Below are positions 1 to 5,541 of a stretch of DNA of 5,541 nucleotides, in pieces (the stretch's first letter is position 1; each line of letters begins with the position of its first letter). The position numbers and the translations under genes are program-made. The DNA comes from Emticicia sp943368675 (GTDB lineage Bacteria; Bacteroidota; Bacteroidia; Cytophagales; Spirosomataceae): NCBI GenBank assembly GCA_943368675.1, contig CALRLN020000381.1:1-5541 (forward strand), in the 5' to 3' direction. The notes beneath the pieces are model-generated. The model searched no databases and was not told the DNA's origin. It saw only the letters and a list, made by a program, of their open reading frames with translations.

Positions 1-508
1 TATTTTGTTTATAAAATGGTCGAGTACCAACCACACTCCATTTATAATAAGCATCTTTGGCTCTTATACTCAAAAAATGAAATCCATCTGAAAGGTTTGA
101 CGGGATAGAAACCTGAAAACTTTGAGTAGCATTAGTACCTATTGTATAATTAAGGCTTACACCATTACCATAACCCGGGTCGTTATCAATAAAATACTCC
201 ATAACTGCAATATTGGTTAAAGTATCATTTAACACAACCTTATTGTAAAAAGGACGGCCTCCAACCATACTCCATCTATTATCGGAATCTTTTGCACGAA
301 TATGTAGGAAATGAAATCCCTCAGTCAAACTACCTGATAAATTTATTGGGAAATTTACTGTTACATTGTCAGTTTGAGTAAAACTGACAGGAATACCATT
401 TCCGTATCCTGTATCATTATCAATAAAATATTCTATCCGAGTAATATTCTGTGCATATATTGATTGTATACTTAAACAAAATAGCAGCAAAAATCTAGAC
501 CTTCTCAT
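1..508 (-). CDS. Secreted EYFIDND-repeat protein, 3' end beyond window
   Basis: Partial gene: the ATG is at 508-506 and the frame stays open to the window edge, giving 169 codons. Residues 1-19 form a signal peptide (MRRSRFLLLF..IYA, cut before Gln20), so the product is exported. Residues 26-88 and 104-166 are two tandem copies of a 63-residue unit, aligning without gaps with 35 identical positions. Each opens with EYFIDND-x-GYGNG, has GFHFL-x-IRAKD in the middle and ends WS-x-VG-x-RPFY. The period is 78 residues including a 15-residue linker. I recognise the pattern from large Bacteroidota extracellular proteins, which often continue with more repeats and a C-terminal sorting domain; that part is outside the window. 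The unit looks like a small beta-sandwich, which is inference. The start lies 26 nt after the stop of the beta-helix gene, implying co-transcription. Molecular function is unknown. Confidence 0.85.
   Translation of the reverse strand, partial: MRRSRFLLLFCLSIQSIYAQNITRIEYFIDNDTGYGNGIPVSFTQTDNVTVNFPINLSGSLTEGFHFLHIRAKDSDNRWSMVGGRPFYNKVVLNDTLTNIAVMEYFIDNDPGYGNGVSLNYTIGTNATQSFQVSIPSNLSDGFHFLSIRAKDAYYKWSVVGTRPFYKQN
11..433 (-). repeat. Two tandem 63-residue protein repeats (EYFIDND...RPFY)
   Basis: The first unit is encoded at 433-245 and the second at 199-11, exactly 234 nt (78 codons) apart. Protein identity is 35 of 63 with no gap. The best conserved blocks are EYFIDND, GYGNG, GFHFL, IRAKD, WS and RPFY. 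Synonymous codons differ between the copies even where the protein is identical (GAA TAT TTT ATT GAT AAT GAT against GAG TAT TTT ATT GAT AAC GAC). The duplication is therefore not recent, and the protein sequence appears to be under constraint. Further units probably lie beyond the left edge. Confidence 0.85.
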
Positions 509-534
509 ATTTATTAGTATAAAGAGTAAAAAAA

Positions 535-1641
535 TTAATTATTGCTACGAACACTTATGCTTACTTGCAGAGGAACGCTGGCATTACCAACACTGGAAAC
601 AGAAAAGCTAGTAATAATTGGGTAAGGTGCTAAGCCTGAAAGTACATAGGGGGTCACCCCACCAAATGCTCCGGCGTCTATACCACCAATACCTATGTTT
701 TTAGCAGGCGAATCAGAAGCCAATTGATAAGTTGCATCATTACTAAAATAAACCCAGCCCGATGGCTGCAAAAGCCATGGATTTTCAACTTGAAATGTAA
801 TTGTTTCATTAGCTCCATTAACATTCCCATTACCAGACGGCAGACCATTTTGCGCCAAACTAATATTATTTGAAATTGTATTATTTGAATAGAGCATTAC
901 GTTATTTGAATTAACAGCCATCGAATTTTCAGGGGCACTTCTTAAATCAAAAATATTATTTGATACAATTGAATTTGCTACGTTAAATATAAAACAATAG
1001 TCAGGAAGGTTGCCCATACTTGTTATTGTGCCGTAAAATGTATTATTTATGATTGTAGAATTAAATAATCCATTTATTGCTCCACCACCGTTTGCAAAAA
1101 TATTATTAGATATTACATGCCCACTTGCAATAGGATAAACGCCTGAAAATCCATAAACAATTGTTCCTGTTATTAAGCATTTTGAAATTGTGAAGTTATT
1201 CGGCGCCACCAAATAATGAACTAGATTTATATACCCTATTTTACATCTGTTTATTGTAATATTATTTCAATAAACCATAGCACTTGTCGCATTTGTGAAT
1301 TCGACTCCAGTCACTGTACTATTTTCGCTTCCTCCTAAAAAATTGATTTTTTCTATCAGTGAAGGAGTTTTATTATCAGGAGTCCCCGAATTTAATGATA
1401 AAAAATAGCCATTTCCAACAATTATAAGCCTTTTTAAACAGTCCAAGGTACCAGCATTTATTCCAGTTGGTTCAATGTAAATAGTATCACCCGAAAGGGC
1501 AGCGTCATGGGCAGCTTGTATTGTGGCATATACATTTGATCCGGAAACACCTGGCAAGCTGTTTACTCGACGAATTGTTTGAGAAAAAAGAGAATGGGTA
1601 AACACCAGAATAATCACAGAAAATAATAAAGTTGTTTTCAT
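535..1641 (-). pseudogene. Right-handed beta-helix surface protein, broken by one in-frame TGA
   Basis: Read as one gene of 368 codons, ATG 1641 to TAA 535-537, with a single TGA at codon 125 (1267-1269). Residues 1-20 are a signal peptide (MKTTLLFSVIILVFTHSLFS, before Gln21). The segment YATIQAAHDAALSGDTIYIEP (about 38-58) is the usual entry strand of pectate-lyase-like beta-helix proteins. After the stop the same frame continues directly with NNITINRCKIG and then NNFTISKC, SNNIFANGG and INNTFYG, the Asn-rich rungs of a parallel beta-helix. The C-terminus (GAFGGVTPYVLSG..., ending ISVRSNN) matches my memory of a common Bacteroidota tail and seems complete. The downstream half has only a TTG (1212) as start and no signal peptide, so it is unlikely to be a separate gene. 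The EYFIDND-repeat gene follows after 26 nt. Alternatives are a sequencing error or readthrough. No catalytic residues are recognisable; adhesion or glycan binding is only a guess. Confidence 0.8.
1267..1269 (-). other. In-frame TGA at codon 125 of the beta-helix gene
   Basis: The codon reads TGA between ...SAMVY and NNITINRC. The frame is unchanged on both sides (the two open parts differ by a multiple of three: 1641 minus 1212 is 429), so this is a point nonsense change and not an indel. One substitution would restore TGG, CGA, GGA, AGA, TCA, TTA, TGT or TGC. The complete genes nearby contain no in-frame TGA and end in TAA or TAG, so a recoded genome is not supported. Confidence 0.85.
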
Positions 1642-2095
1642 TGGTCTGTCAAATTAAATGTTTATTTAAAATTCTTCAATATTTTGATTGTAAACTTTCT
1701 TAATAACAGGTTTAAGAAACGATTTAAACTATAAAGTTTTCTGACAACAGTGATGAAAATTTTTCCGTAAACCAAAGTTTTTAGATTAATTTTATAAATG
1801 AGCAGCGGTTTCTTATTTGTATGCTTTGTACTGCTGAAGGGCCATTTTAACCAGAATTAGAACCAGATGGATGTCTCCGAAATGAATTTGTCAGCAAGAA
1901 AGCTATCAAAAAGTTTACTAATCTGATTTACACATAATATACTGTGTAAATCAGATCTAAAGGAAGCAGCGAAGCTGTTAAATTTTGTAAAATATTATAC
2001 TGTAATATAAATGATTAATGTCAAATTTCTATTCAAACATAGCAATTCTAAAATATCTGATAAGCAATGCTCTGATGACAAGAAATTATCTGGTC
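1642..2095. other. Intergenic region between the LytTR and beta-helix genes
   Basis: These 454 nt contain no convincing gene on either strand. The part next to the LytTR stop carries a copy of TTATACTGT (1995-2003) and the 14-bp inverted repeat at 1921-1956. The part next to the beta-helix start must hold that gene's promoter and leader, but I found no good TAnnTTTG box. The nearest, TTAATTTG at 1657-1650, has one mismatch and lies too close to the ATG. A weak 6-bp dyad (GTTTAA at 1710-1715 and TTAAAC at 1724-1729) is the only other structure there. Short reading frames around 1800-1920 encode nothing I recognise. Confidence 0.6.
1921..1956 (-). terminator. Probable terminator after the LytTR gene (14-bp perfect stem)
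   Basis: ATCTGATTTACACA (1921-1934) is exactly complementary to TGTGTAAATCAGAT (1943-1956) around an 8-nt loop. Read on the minus strand, the stem is followed by TAGTAAACTTTTTG, a modest T-rich tail. The element lies about 140 nt downstream of the LytTR stop and well before the beta-helix start. A factor-independent terminator fits, though the stem is AT-rich. Because the symmetry is perfect, an operator for a dimeric regulator is also possible. Confidence 0.5.
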
Positions 2096-2422
2096 TTAAT
2101 CCTCAAAATTTATTCTCGGCAGATGCTGTAAGTTTTTCTTGATAGCTACACATCTTCGACGGGCAACCTTGATTTCATAGCCATTAGTGAGGTAAATTCT
2201 TACATCTTTGAGGTGAGCGCGATATTGGCCGATATAATCCTTGTTTACCAGATACGATTTACTTACTCTTAAAAAATCTTTCAGCCGCTCATCAGCTTCA
2301 TGATGTTTCAGTGAAGTAGAAGACACAAGCTTCTTCCCGTCTTTCAGGTAGAACTCTGTATAGTTAATATCTGCTTTCAGATATACTATATCCTCGAAAT
2401 AGAAATTATGATTTTTTAGCAT
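2096..2422 (-). CDS. Stand-alone LytTR-domain DNA-binding regulator
   Basis: A 108-residue protein that is almost entirely one LytTR DNA-binding domain, the output domain of AgrA/LytR-type response regulators. The diagnostic blocks are DIVYLKADINYTEFYLKDGKK (11-31), FLRVSKSYLVNKDYI (50-64) and IYLTNGYEIKVARRR (76-90). LytTR proteins bind short DNA repeats and control transcription from the cytoplasm. No receiver domain is present: the frame is closed by a TGA at 2492-2494, and the upstream DNA encodes no recognisable partial receiver. Stand-alone LytTR proteins are known in Bacteroidota. The frame can be opened to a TTG at 2467, adding 15 residues (PETLSLLFPKYTFA...), but that TTG lies inside a TAnnTTTG promoter box, so ATG 2422 is preferred. 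The gene is monocistronic by position, between the sulfatase and beta-helix genes. Its targets are unknown. Confidence is high for the family and moderate for the start. Confidence 0.85.
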   Translation of the reverse strand: MLKNHNFYFEDIVYLKADINYTEFYLKDGKKLVSSTSLKHHEADERLKDFLRVSKSYLVNKDYIGQYRAHLKDVRIYLTNGYEIKVARRRCVAIKKNLQHLPRINFED

Positions 2423-2464
2423 TGCAAAGGTGTATTTAGGGAATAAAAGGGATAATGTTTCAGG

Positions 2465-2496
2465 CAAATGTAGAATAGCAGCAGTTTTTTTTCAAC
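2465..2496 (-). promoter_or_regulatory. Promoter of the LytTR gene (Bacteroidota -33/-7 type)
   Basis: On the minus strand TACATTTG (2472-2465) matches the Bacteroidota -7 consensus TAnnTTTG exactly. GTTG (2496-2493), one mismatch from the -33 consensus TTTG, lies 20 nt upstream, within the usual spacing. Transcription would begin near 2459, leaving a leader of roughly 37 nt before ATG 2422. This placement argues against translation from the TTG at 2467. Confidence 0.6.
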
Positions 2497-2570
2497 GAGG
2501 ATTTGCCCCTTTTCAGAGCCGTATTTTTCCCCTTTTTTTTATCAAATGTCTAAAAGATTAAACGGATATG

Positions 2571-2622
2571 AAATACTGCTTTAACAGTATTTTTATGGAG
2601 AAATTATACTGTGCAGACAGTA
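2571..2622. promoter_or_regulatory. Paired dyads with shared ATACTG core, possible operators
   Basis: There are two adjacent inverted repeats. AAATACTG (2571-2578) pairs with CAGTATTT (2585-2592), and TACTGT (2607-2612) pairs with ACAGTA (2617-2622). Both arms of the first and the left arm of the second carry ATACTG or its complement. Their position upstream of the LytTR promoter suggests regulator binding, possibly autoregulation. That is inference only, since the motif does not resemble the AgrA consensus I know. Confidence 0.3.
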
Positions 2623-2637
2623 GGAGAATGGTGAATC

Positions 2638-2676
2638 AGCGGATTATCTGACATCAAACTAATGAGATAATCCGCT
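2638..2676 (-). terminator. Terminator-like hairpin after the sulfatase gene
   Basis: AGCGGATTATCT (2638-2649) and AGATAATCCGCT (2665-2676) form a 12-bp perfect stem with a 15-nt loop, about 110 nt after the sulfatase stop. On the minus strand the 3' side (GATTCACCATTCTCC) lacks a U-tract, so it is not a classical intrinsic terminator. It may protect the 3' end of the mRNA or act with Rho. Confidence 0.4.
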
Positions 2677-2786
2677 TGCTTGTTAAATAAGAAAATGTAA
2701 CTCAATTAAATGATTAAAATCATATATGCCGTTCTTTATCCATGTTTGCTTATAACCGGAATAAAGAGTAACTATTCAGTATATAC

Positions 2787-4259
2787 TTAAAATTTAGGAT
2801 CTATAAACTCCCACTCTCTGATGTGGGAAGGTTGGTGCTCTTTTTTTAGTATAGCTTCAAATTGTCTCACTAAGTCAGGATGTGTAACACTTATATCGGT
2901 AGTTTCTTTTTCGTCGTTTTTTAAATCGTAGACTTCCCATCGTGCATGCTTATCTTTTTTCATATTGCTCTTAACCCCTTTCCATTGGCCTATGCGTATG
3001 GCTACCTGACCACCTTTTTCTGGAAATTCATAGTATAGGTATGGATGTTGCTTTTGCGCTTTCGTGTTTCCGAGTAAGGTAGGCAGAATCGAAATCCCAT
3101 CATTTGAAGGCGCTTTAGTTCCAGTTAACTCAACCAAAGTCTCCATCATATCATATTGAGTACAAACGAGGTCCGATATTTGTCCGGCTTTGATTTTCCC
3201 CGGCCACCGGGCTATGAATGGTTCTCTAATGCCCCCTTCGTATAAATCCTGTTTCCGGCCCCGTAGCCCACCTAAACTATCAAAAAAGTGAGTGTCCGCT
3301 CCTCCGGTATCAAAAGTGGCTCCATTGTCACTGCTGAACATAACCATGGTATTTTCGTCCAGTTTCAATTCTTTTAATAGCGCCATAATACGTCCTACCT
3401 GGGCATCCATATAGGTAATCATAGCCGCATAAGTTGACCTCGGGTATAAAGTAGAAGCATAACCCTTTTCACCTCTGTAGGGTTGTTCTTCAAATTTACC
3501 TATATATTCTTTCACAGCCTCAACGGGTGCCTGAAGAGATAAATGCGGGCCTGTGTAGGGTAAATAAAGAAAGAATGGCTCGTTTGCGTGCTGACGAATA
3601 TAGGCGAGTGTCTTTTCGGCCATTTTTGTTAATGAATAATCTACTCCCTTGAATTTTTCAAAAGCCTTTGGATTATTCTCATCTTTTGCCAACGGTTCAT
3701 GCACTTTAATATATTTATTGCGGAGAGTATCCCATTTACCGTTTTCCCAGAGATGAGTCGGATAAAAATTATGGGCCTGTTTCTGGTCGAGATAACCATA
3801 GAAATAATCGAATCCATGTTTGTTTGGGTCTCCTGTAGTATTTGCCATCCCTAAGCCCCATTTACCGATAGCCGCAGTAGCATAACCGGCTTTCTTCATT
3901 AAATCGGCAATAGTAAAAGCTCCCTCGGGCAGAGGCATCTGGCCACCTTCTTTCTCATCTTCAAAGCCACCCAGTTCATAGTTGCCTCTGATATAGGCAT
4001 GCCCACTATGTTTGCCAGTCATGAGTATGGTTCTTGCCGGGGCGCATACAGGTGCACCCGTATAATGCTGAGTAAACCTCATACCCTCCCTGGCAATTTT
4101 ATCAAGATTAGGCGTTCTGATTCTCTTTTGTCCATAACAACCTAATTCACCATATCCCAGGTCATCGGCATAGATATAAATCACGTTAGGTTTTCCGGCT
4201 TTTTGGGCAGCTATATCAATAAAAGAAATGGAGAAGAGTAATATCAGGATGGTTTTCAT
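2787..4259 (-). CDS. Secreted type I (S1 family) sulfatase, arylsulfatase-like
   Basis: A 490-residue enzyme of the alkaline-phosphatase fold that hydrolyses sulfate esters, probably on a polysaccharide. Residues 1-18 form a signal peptide cut before Gln19, placing the enzyme in the periplasm or outside. The catalytic core is complete. ADDLGYG gives metal-binding Asp32/Asp33. C72-A-P-A-R76 is the Cys-type formylglycine motif, followed by T-x-x-x-TGKHSGH. GKWGLG carries Lys133, TGPHL His238, SSDNGAT Asp311/Asn312, and GRKQDLYEGGIREP Lys336. Length is normal for family S1, and the C-terminal part (from about 400, PYLYYEF...IRIGQWKGVK...WEVYDLKNDEKETTD) is the usual small subdomain. Cys72 must be oxidised to formylglycine by a maturase not encoded here. 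The gene lies 120 nt after a clan GH-A hydrolase, so the two are probably co-transcribed and act on the same sulfated glycan. The subfamily and exact substrate cannot be decided by eye. Confidence 0.93.
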   Translation of the reverse strand: MKTILILLFSISFIDIAAQKAGKPNVIYIYADDLGYGELGCYGQKRIRTPNLDKIAREGMRFTQHYTGAPVCAPARTILMTGKHSGHAYIRGNYELGGFEDEKEGGQMPLPEGAFTIADLMKKAGYATAAIGKWGLGMANTTGDPNKHGFDYFYGYLDQKQAHNFYPTHLWENGKWDTLRNKYIKVHEPLAKDENNPKAFEKFKGVDYSLTKMAEKTLAYIRQHANEPFFLYLPYTGPHLSLQAPVEAVKEYIGKFEEQPYRGEKGYASTLYPRSTYAAMITYMDAQVGRIMALLKELKLDENTMVMFSSDNGATFDTGGADTHFFDSLGGLRGRKQDLYEGGIREPFIARWPGKIKAGQISDLVCTQYDMMETLVELTGTKAPSNDGISILPTLLGNTKAQKQHPYLYYEFPEKGGQVAIRIGQWKGVKSNMKKDKHARWEVYDLKNDEKETTDISVTHPDLVRQFEAILKKEHQPSHIREWEFIDPKF

Positions 4260-4379
4260 GGCAATAATCTGGTAATCGTAAAACTTTACGAAAGGGTTTT
4301 ATAAAGCCATGAGCAGCGCATCGTGAAATCATTATTATTTCCTGATACGCTGCTCATACAATCAGATGCTCTGCTTTGT
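4260..4379 (-). other. Spacer between hydrolase and sulfatase with a stem-loop
   Basis: A 120-nt gap in what is probably one transcript. It contains the stem-loop at 4311-4355 and a weak CTTTA/TAAAG dyad nearer the sulfatase start. I see no TAnnTTTG promoter box, which favours transcription of the sulfatase from the promoter of the upstream hydrolase gene. Confidence 0.45.
4311..4355 (-). terminator. Intergenic stem-loop, attenuator or RNA-processing hairpin
   Basis: On the minus strand GAGCAGCGTATC (4355-4344) pairs with GATGCGCTGCTC (4322-4311): 12 pairs including one G-U, with a 21-nt loop. It is the most GC-rich hairpin in the window. The downstream side (ATGGCTTTATAAAACCC) has no clear U-run, so full termination is doubtful. 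Partial attenuation or stabilisation of the hydrolase mRNA is equally plausible. Confidence 0.4.
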
Positions 4380-5420
4380 CTATTTTTTTGTTGTCTTTTT
4401 AATGGCATCTACTTCACTTTGCTTGTAAATGGAGCCATCCGGACGGAAAATATCATGGAACCACAATGCAGGCTCACCACCCTGAGGCATAGGCTCATCC
4501 CATGCATAAATGGTATTGGTTTTACCTTTTACCAAACCCCAGTTAATTGCACCAACTTTATATTTGGCAAATACTGGTAAGCAGGTTTCAAAAGTGCTAT
4601 TATGCTTGCGTGCCATATATTCGGTGCAGATGACTGGTCTTTTGTATCTGCTTTGTAAATCTTTTATCTGCGCCTCCAGATTTGCGGCATCTTTATAATT
4701 ATGAAAGGTAATGATGTCTGAATTATTGAACATAAATTCATTACTCATCGGATGGTCAATCCACCAGCCTGAGGTAATCGGTTGGGAAGGCTTAGCTTCT
4801 CTTGCCCATTCGAAGGATTTCTTCAATAAAGGCATTACTGCGTCACCGTAGCCCGAATTACTTGGTTCGTTATATAAATCCCAGACTGCAACTCTTTTAT
4901 CATTGGCAAAGGTGCCGATAATACCTTTGGTATAGGCTTCCAGACTTCCCCAGGTTCTTGAATCAAACAGCATCTTTGTGCCGGGGCATCTTGCCCAGCC
5001 TGAATTATGTTTGCCAACTATGGGTTCCATTTGTTTTCCTGCCTTCGGGTCATCATTCCAGCATGAGTCAAACAAAACAAACATAATTTTAATATGGTGC
5101 TTATCTGCAATTGTTAAAAACTTGTTAATGCGATTAATAAAACCGGCTTTGTCAGTTTCGTAAGGAATATTATGCAAAAATACTCTCATCATATTCATGC
5201 CAAGGTCTTCTGCCCAGCCTAATTCTTTGTCAATGGTAGCCGGGTCAAAGGTATCTGCCTGCCACATTTCAAGTTCATTAATAGCTGTGCTGGGAATAAA
5301 ATTGGCCCCCACAAATAGAGGTTGTTTGGCATACCAGGCATTGGCCTTTTCTACTGTCCATCGTTGTGCACTGGCCATAAAGGGGATAAAGAATAAGAGT
5401 GTTAAAAGACTTTTTTTCAT
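4380..5420 (-). CDS. Secreted clan GH-A glycoside hydrolase (GH5/cellulase-like)
   Basis: A 346-residue single-domain enzyme predicted to be a (beta/alpha)8 barrel that hydrolyses beta-glycosidic bonds with retention. Residues 1-18 are a signal peptide (MKKSLLTLLFFIPFMASA, cut before Gln19). Clan GH-A landmarks appear in order: MMRVFLHN with Arg79, WDLYNEPSNSG with the acid/base Glu185 after Asn184, ITFHNY with His240/Tyr242, VICTEYMAR with the likely nucleophile Glu267, and INWGLVKGKTNT with Trp294. The N-terminal block WYAKQPLFVGANFIPSTAINELEMWQADTFDP resembles Bacteroidota proteins that I recall being annotated as '1,4-beta-xylanase' or 'cellulase family glycosylhydrolase'. Those names are homology labels, not proven activities, and a beta-mannanase-like or other specificity is possible. 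No binding module or sorting domain is present. The gene starts the probable operon with the sulfatase, which suggests a sulfated glycan as target. The ATG at 5420 is supported by the signal peptide. Confidence 0.88.
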   Translation of the reverse strand: MKKSLLTLLFFIPFMASAQRWTVEKANAWYAKQPLFVGANFIPSTAINELEMWQADTFDPATIDKELGWAEDLGMNMMRVFLHNIPYETDKAGFINRINKFLTIADKHHIKIMFVLFDSCWNDDPKAGKQMEPIVGKHNSGWARCPGTKMLFDSRTWGSLEAYTKGIIGTFANDKRVAVWDLYNEPSNSGYGDAVMPLLKKSFEWAREAKPSQPITSGWWIDHPMSNEFMFNNSDIITFHNYKDAANLEAQIKDLQSRYKRPVICTEYMARKHNSTFETCLPVFAKYKVGAINWGLVKGKTNTIYAWDEPMPQGGEPALWFHDIFRPDGSIYKQSEVDAIKKTTKK

Positions 5421-5495
5421 GAGGGAACGCTTACTTAATTTATTTAGTATTAAGTACGAGGAATAAATTATTTAATAATATTCTGTAACTTTCCC

Positions 5496-5526
5496 CAAAA
5501 TTAGGTCTATGGGAAGAGTTTTGAAA
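5496..5526 (-). promoter_or_regulatory. Candidate promoter of the hydrolase-sulfatase operon
   Basis: On the minus strand TAATTTTG (5503-5496) fits the Bacteroidota -7 box TAnnTTTG exactly. TTTC (5526-5523), one mismatch from the -33 TTTG, lies 19 nt upstream, the standard spacing. The start of transcription would fall near 5490, giving an AT-rich leader of about 70 nt before ATG 5420. The region from 5421 to the window end shows no other gene. Confidence 0.45.
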
Positions 5527-5541
5527 ATAGAGTTAACTACT

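Larger units (their letters stand above)
2497..2786. other. Intergenic region upstream of the LytTR gene, rich in dyads
   Basis: No gene is seen. The stretch holds several small inverted repeats: AAATACTG/CAGTATTT (2571-2578 with 2585-2592, 6-nt loop), TACTGT/ACAGTA (2607-2612 with 2617-2622, 4-nt loop), the terminator-like AGCGGATTATCT pair (2638-2676) and ATGATT/AATCAT (2710-2723). The first two lie about 75-125 nt upstream of the LytTR -33 box, share the core ATACTG, and could be operator sites. A run of T (2531-2540, A on the minus strand) precedes them. Confidence 0.5.

Noticed and set aside
535..1212. A separate gene starting at TTG 1212 for the second half of the beta-helix protein
   Set aside because: It is in frame with the upstream half, lacks a signal peptide although the family is exported, and the codons between 1213 and 1266 encode a natural continuation of beta-helix rungs (NNITINRCKIG).
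1267..1269. Reassigned genetic code (TGA as Trp or Gly) or selenocysteine
   Set aside because: The complete neighbouring genes use no in-frame TGA and encode Trp by TGG. The site is not in a known selenoprotein family, and no SECIS-like structure was evident.
1650..1657. TTAATTTG as the -7 box of the beta-helix gene
   Set aside because: It mismatches the consensus at its second base and ends only about 9 nt before the ATG, so transcription would begin almost at the start codon.
1800..1920. Possible remnant of a gene or transposase on the minus strand
   Set aside because: Translations in all three minus frames are short and interrupted, with no recognisable motif.
1642..2786. CRISPR array, given several small repeats
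   Set aside because: The repeats are 6-14 bp dyads or a scattered hexamer. No regular repeat-spacer spacing exists and no cas gene is present.
4323..4698. Plus-strand open frames opposite the glycoside hydrolase gene
   Set aside because: They lie antisense to a gene with clear catalytic motifs, resemble no family, and are explained as shadows.
4835..5466. Other short open frames on both strands over the hydrolase N-terminal half
   Set aside because: They overlap the well-supported hydrolase gene in other frames and show no domain, signal peptide or start context of their own.

Overview
The window looks like Bacteroidota (Bacteroidetes) chromosome, probably from a free-living or environmental polysaccharide degrader. 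The evidence is AT-rich DNA, secreted proteins with signal peptides ending just before Gln, promoter-like TAnnTTTG boxes of the Bacteroidota type, a LytTR-domain regulator, and two extracellular protein families familiar from this phylum (a beta-helix protein ending in a 'GAFGG..PYVLSG' tail, and an 'EYFIDNDxGYGNG' repeat protein). The order or genus cannot be fixed from the sequence. Every supported gene is on the minus strand, so the biological order runs from high to low coordinates.

Right part (about 5530 to 2640): a catabolic pair. A promoter-like site (5496-5526) precedes a secreted clan GH-A glycoside hydrolase (4380-5420). A 120-nt gap with a 12-bp stem-loop follows, then a secreted type I (S1) sulfatase with an intact C-x-P-x-R formylglycine site (2787-4259). 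The pair suggests joint removal of sulfate and cleavage of a sulfated glycan, but the substrate cannot be read from the sequence. A terminator-like inverted repeat (2638-2676) lies beyond the sulfatase. No SusC/SusD pair is visible.

Middle (about 2640 to 1920): a small stand-alone LytTR DNA-binding protein, best started at ATG 2422. The only open sequence upstream begins at a TTG that is itself part of a good Bacteroidota -7 box. A 14-bp perfect inverted repeat (1921-1956) follows the gene. Six copies of the hexamer ATACTG/CAGTAT lie in the non-coding DNA on both sides of this gene, some in dyads.

Left part (about 1740 to 1): a cell-surface or secreted pair, visibly more A/T-rich than the hydrolase and sulfatase genes. 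A right-handed beta-helix gene (535-1641) is cut by one in-frame TGA (1267-1269) with the reading frame otherwise intact, so it is probably a pseudogene or a sequence error. After 26 nt comes a secreted protein with at least two gapless 63-residue repeats, which runs off the left edge of the window.

No RNA gene, insertion sequence or CRISPR array was seen. The most interesting points are the interrupted beta-helix gene coupled to the repeat protein, and the LytTR gene with its surrounding ATACTG motifs.
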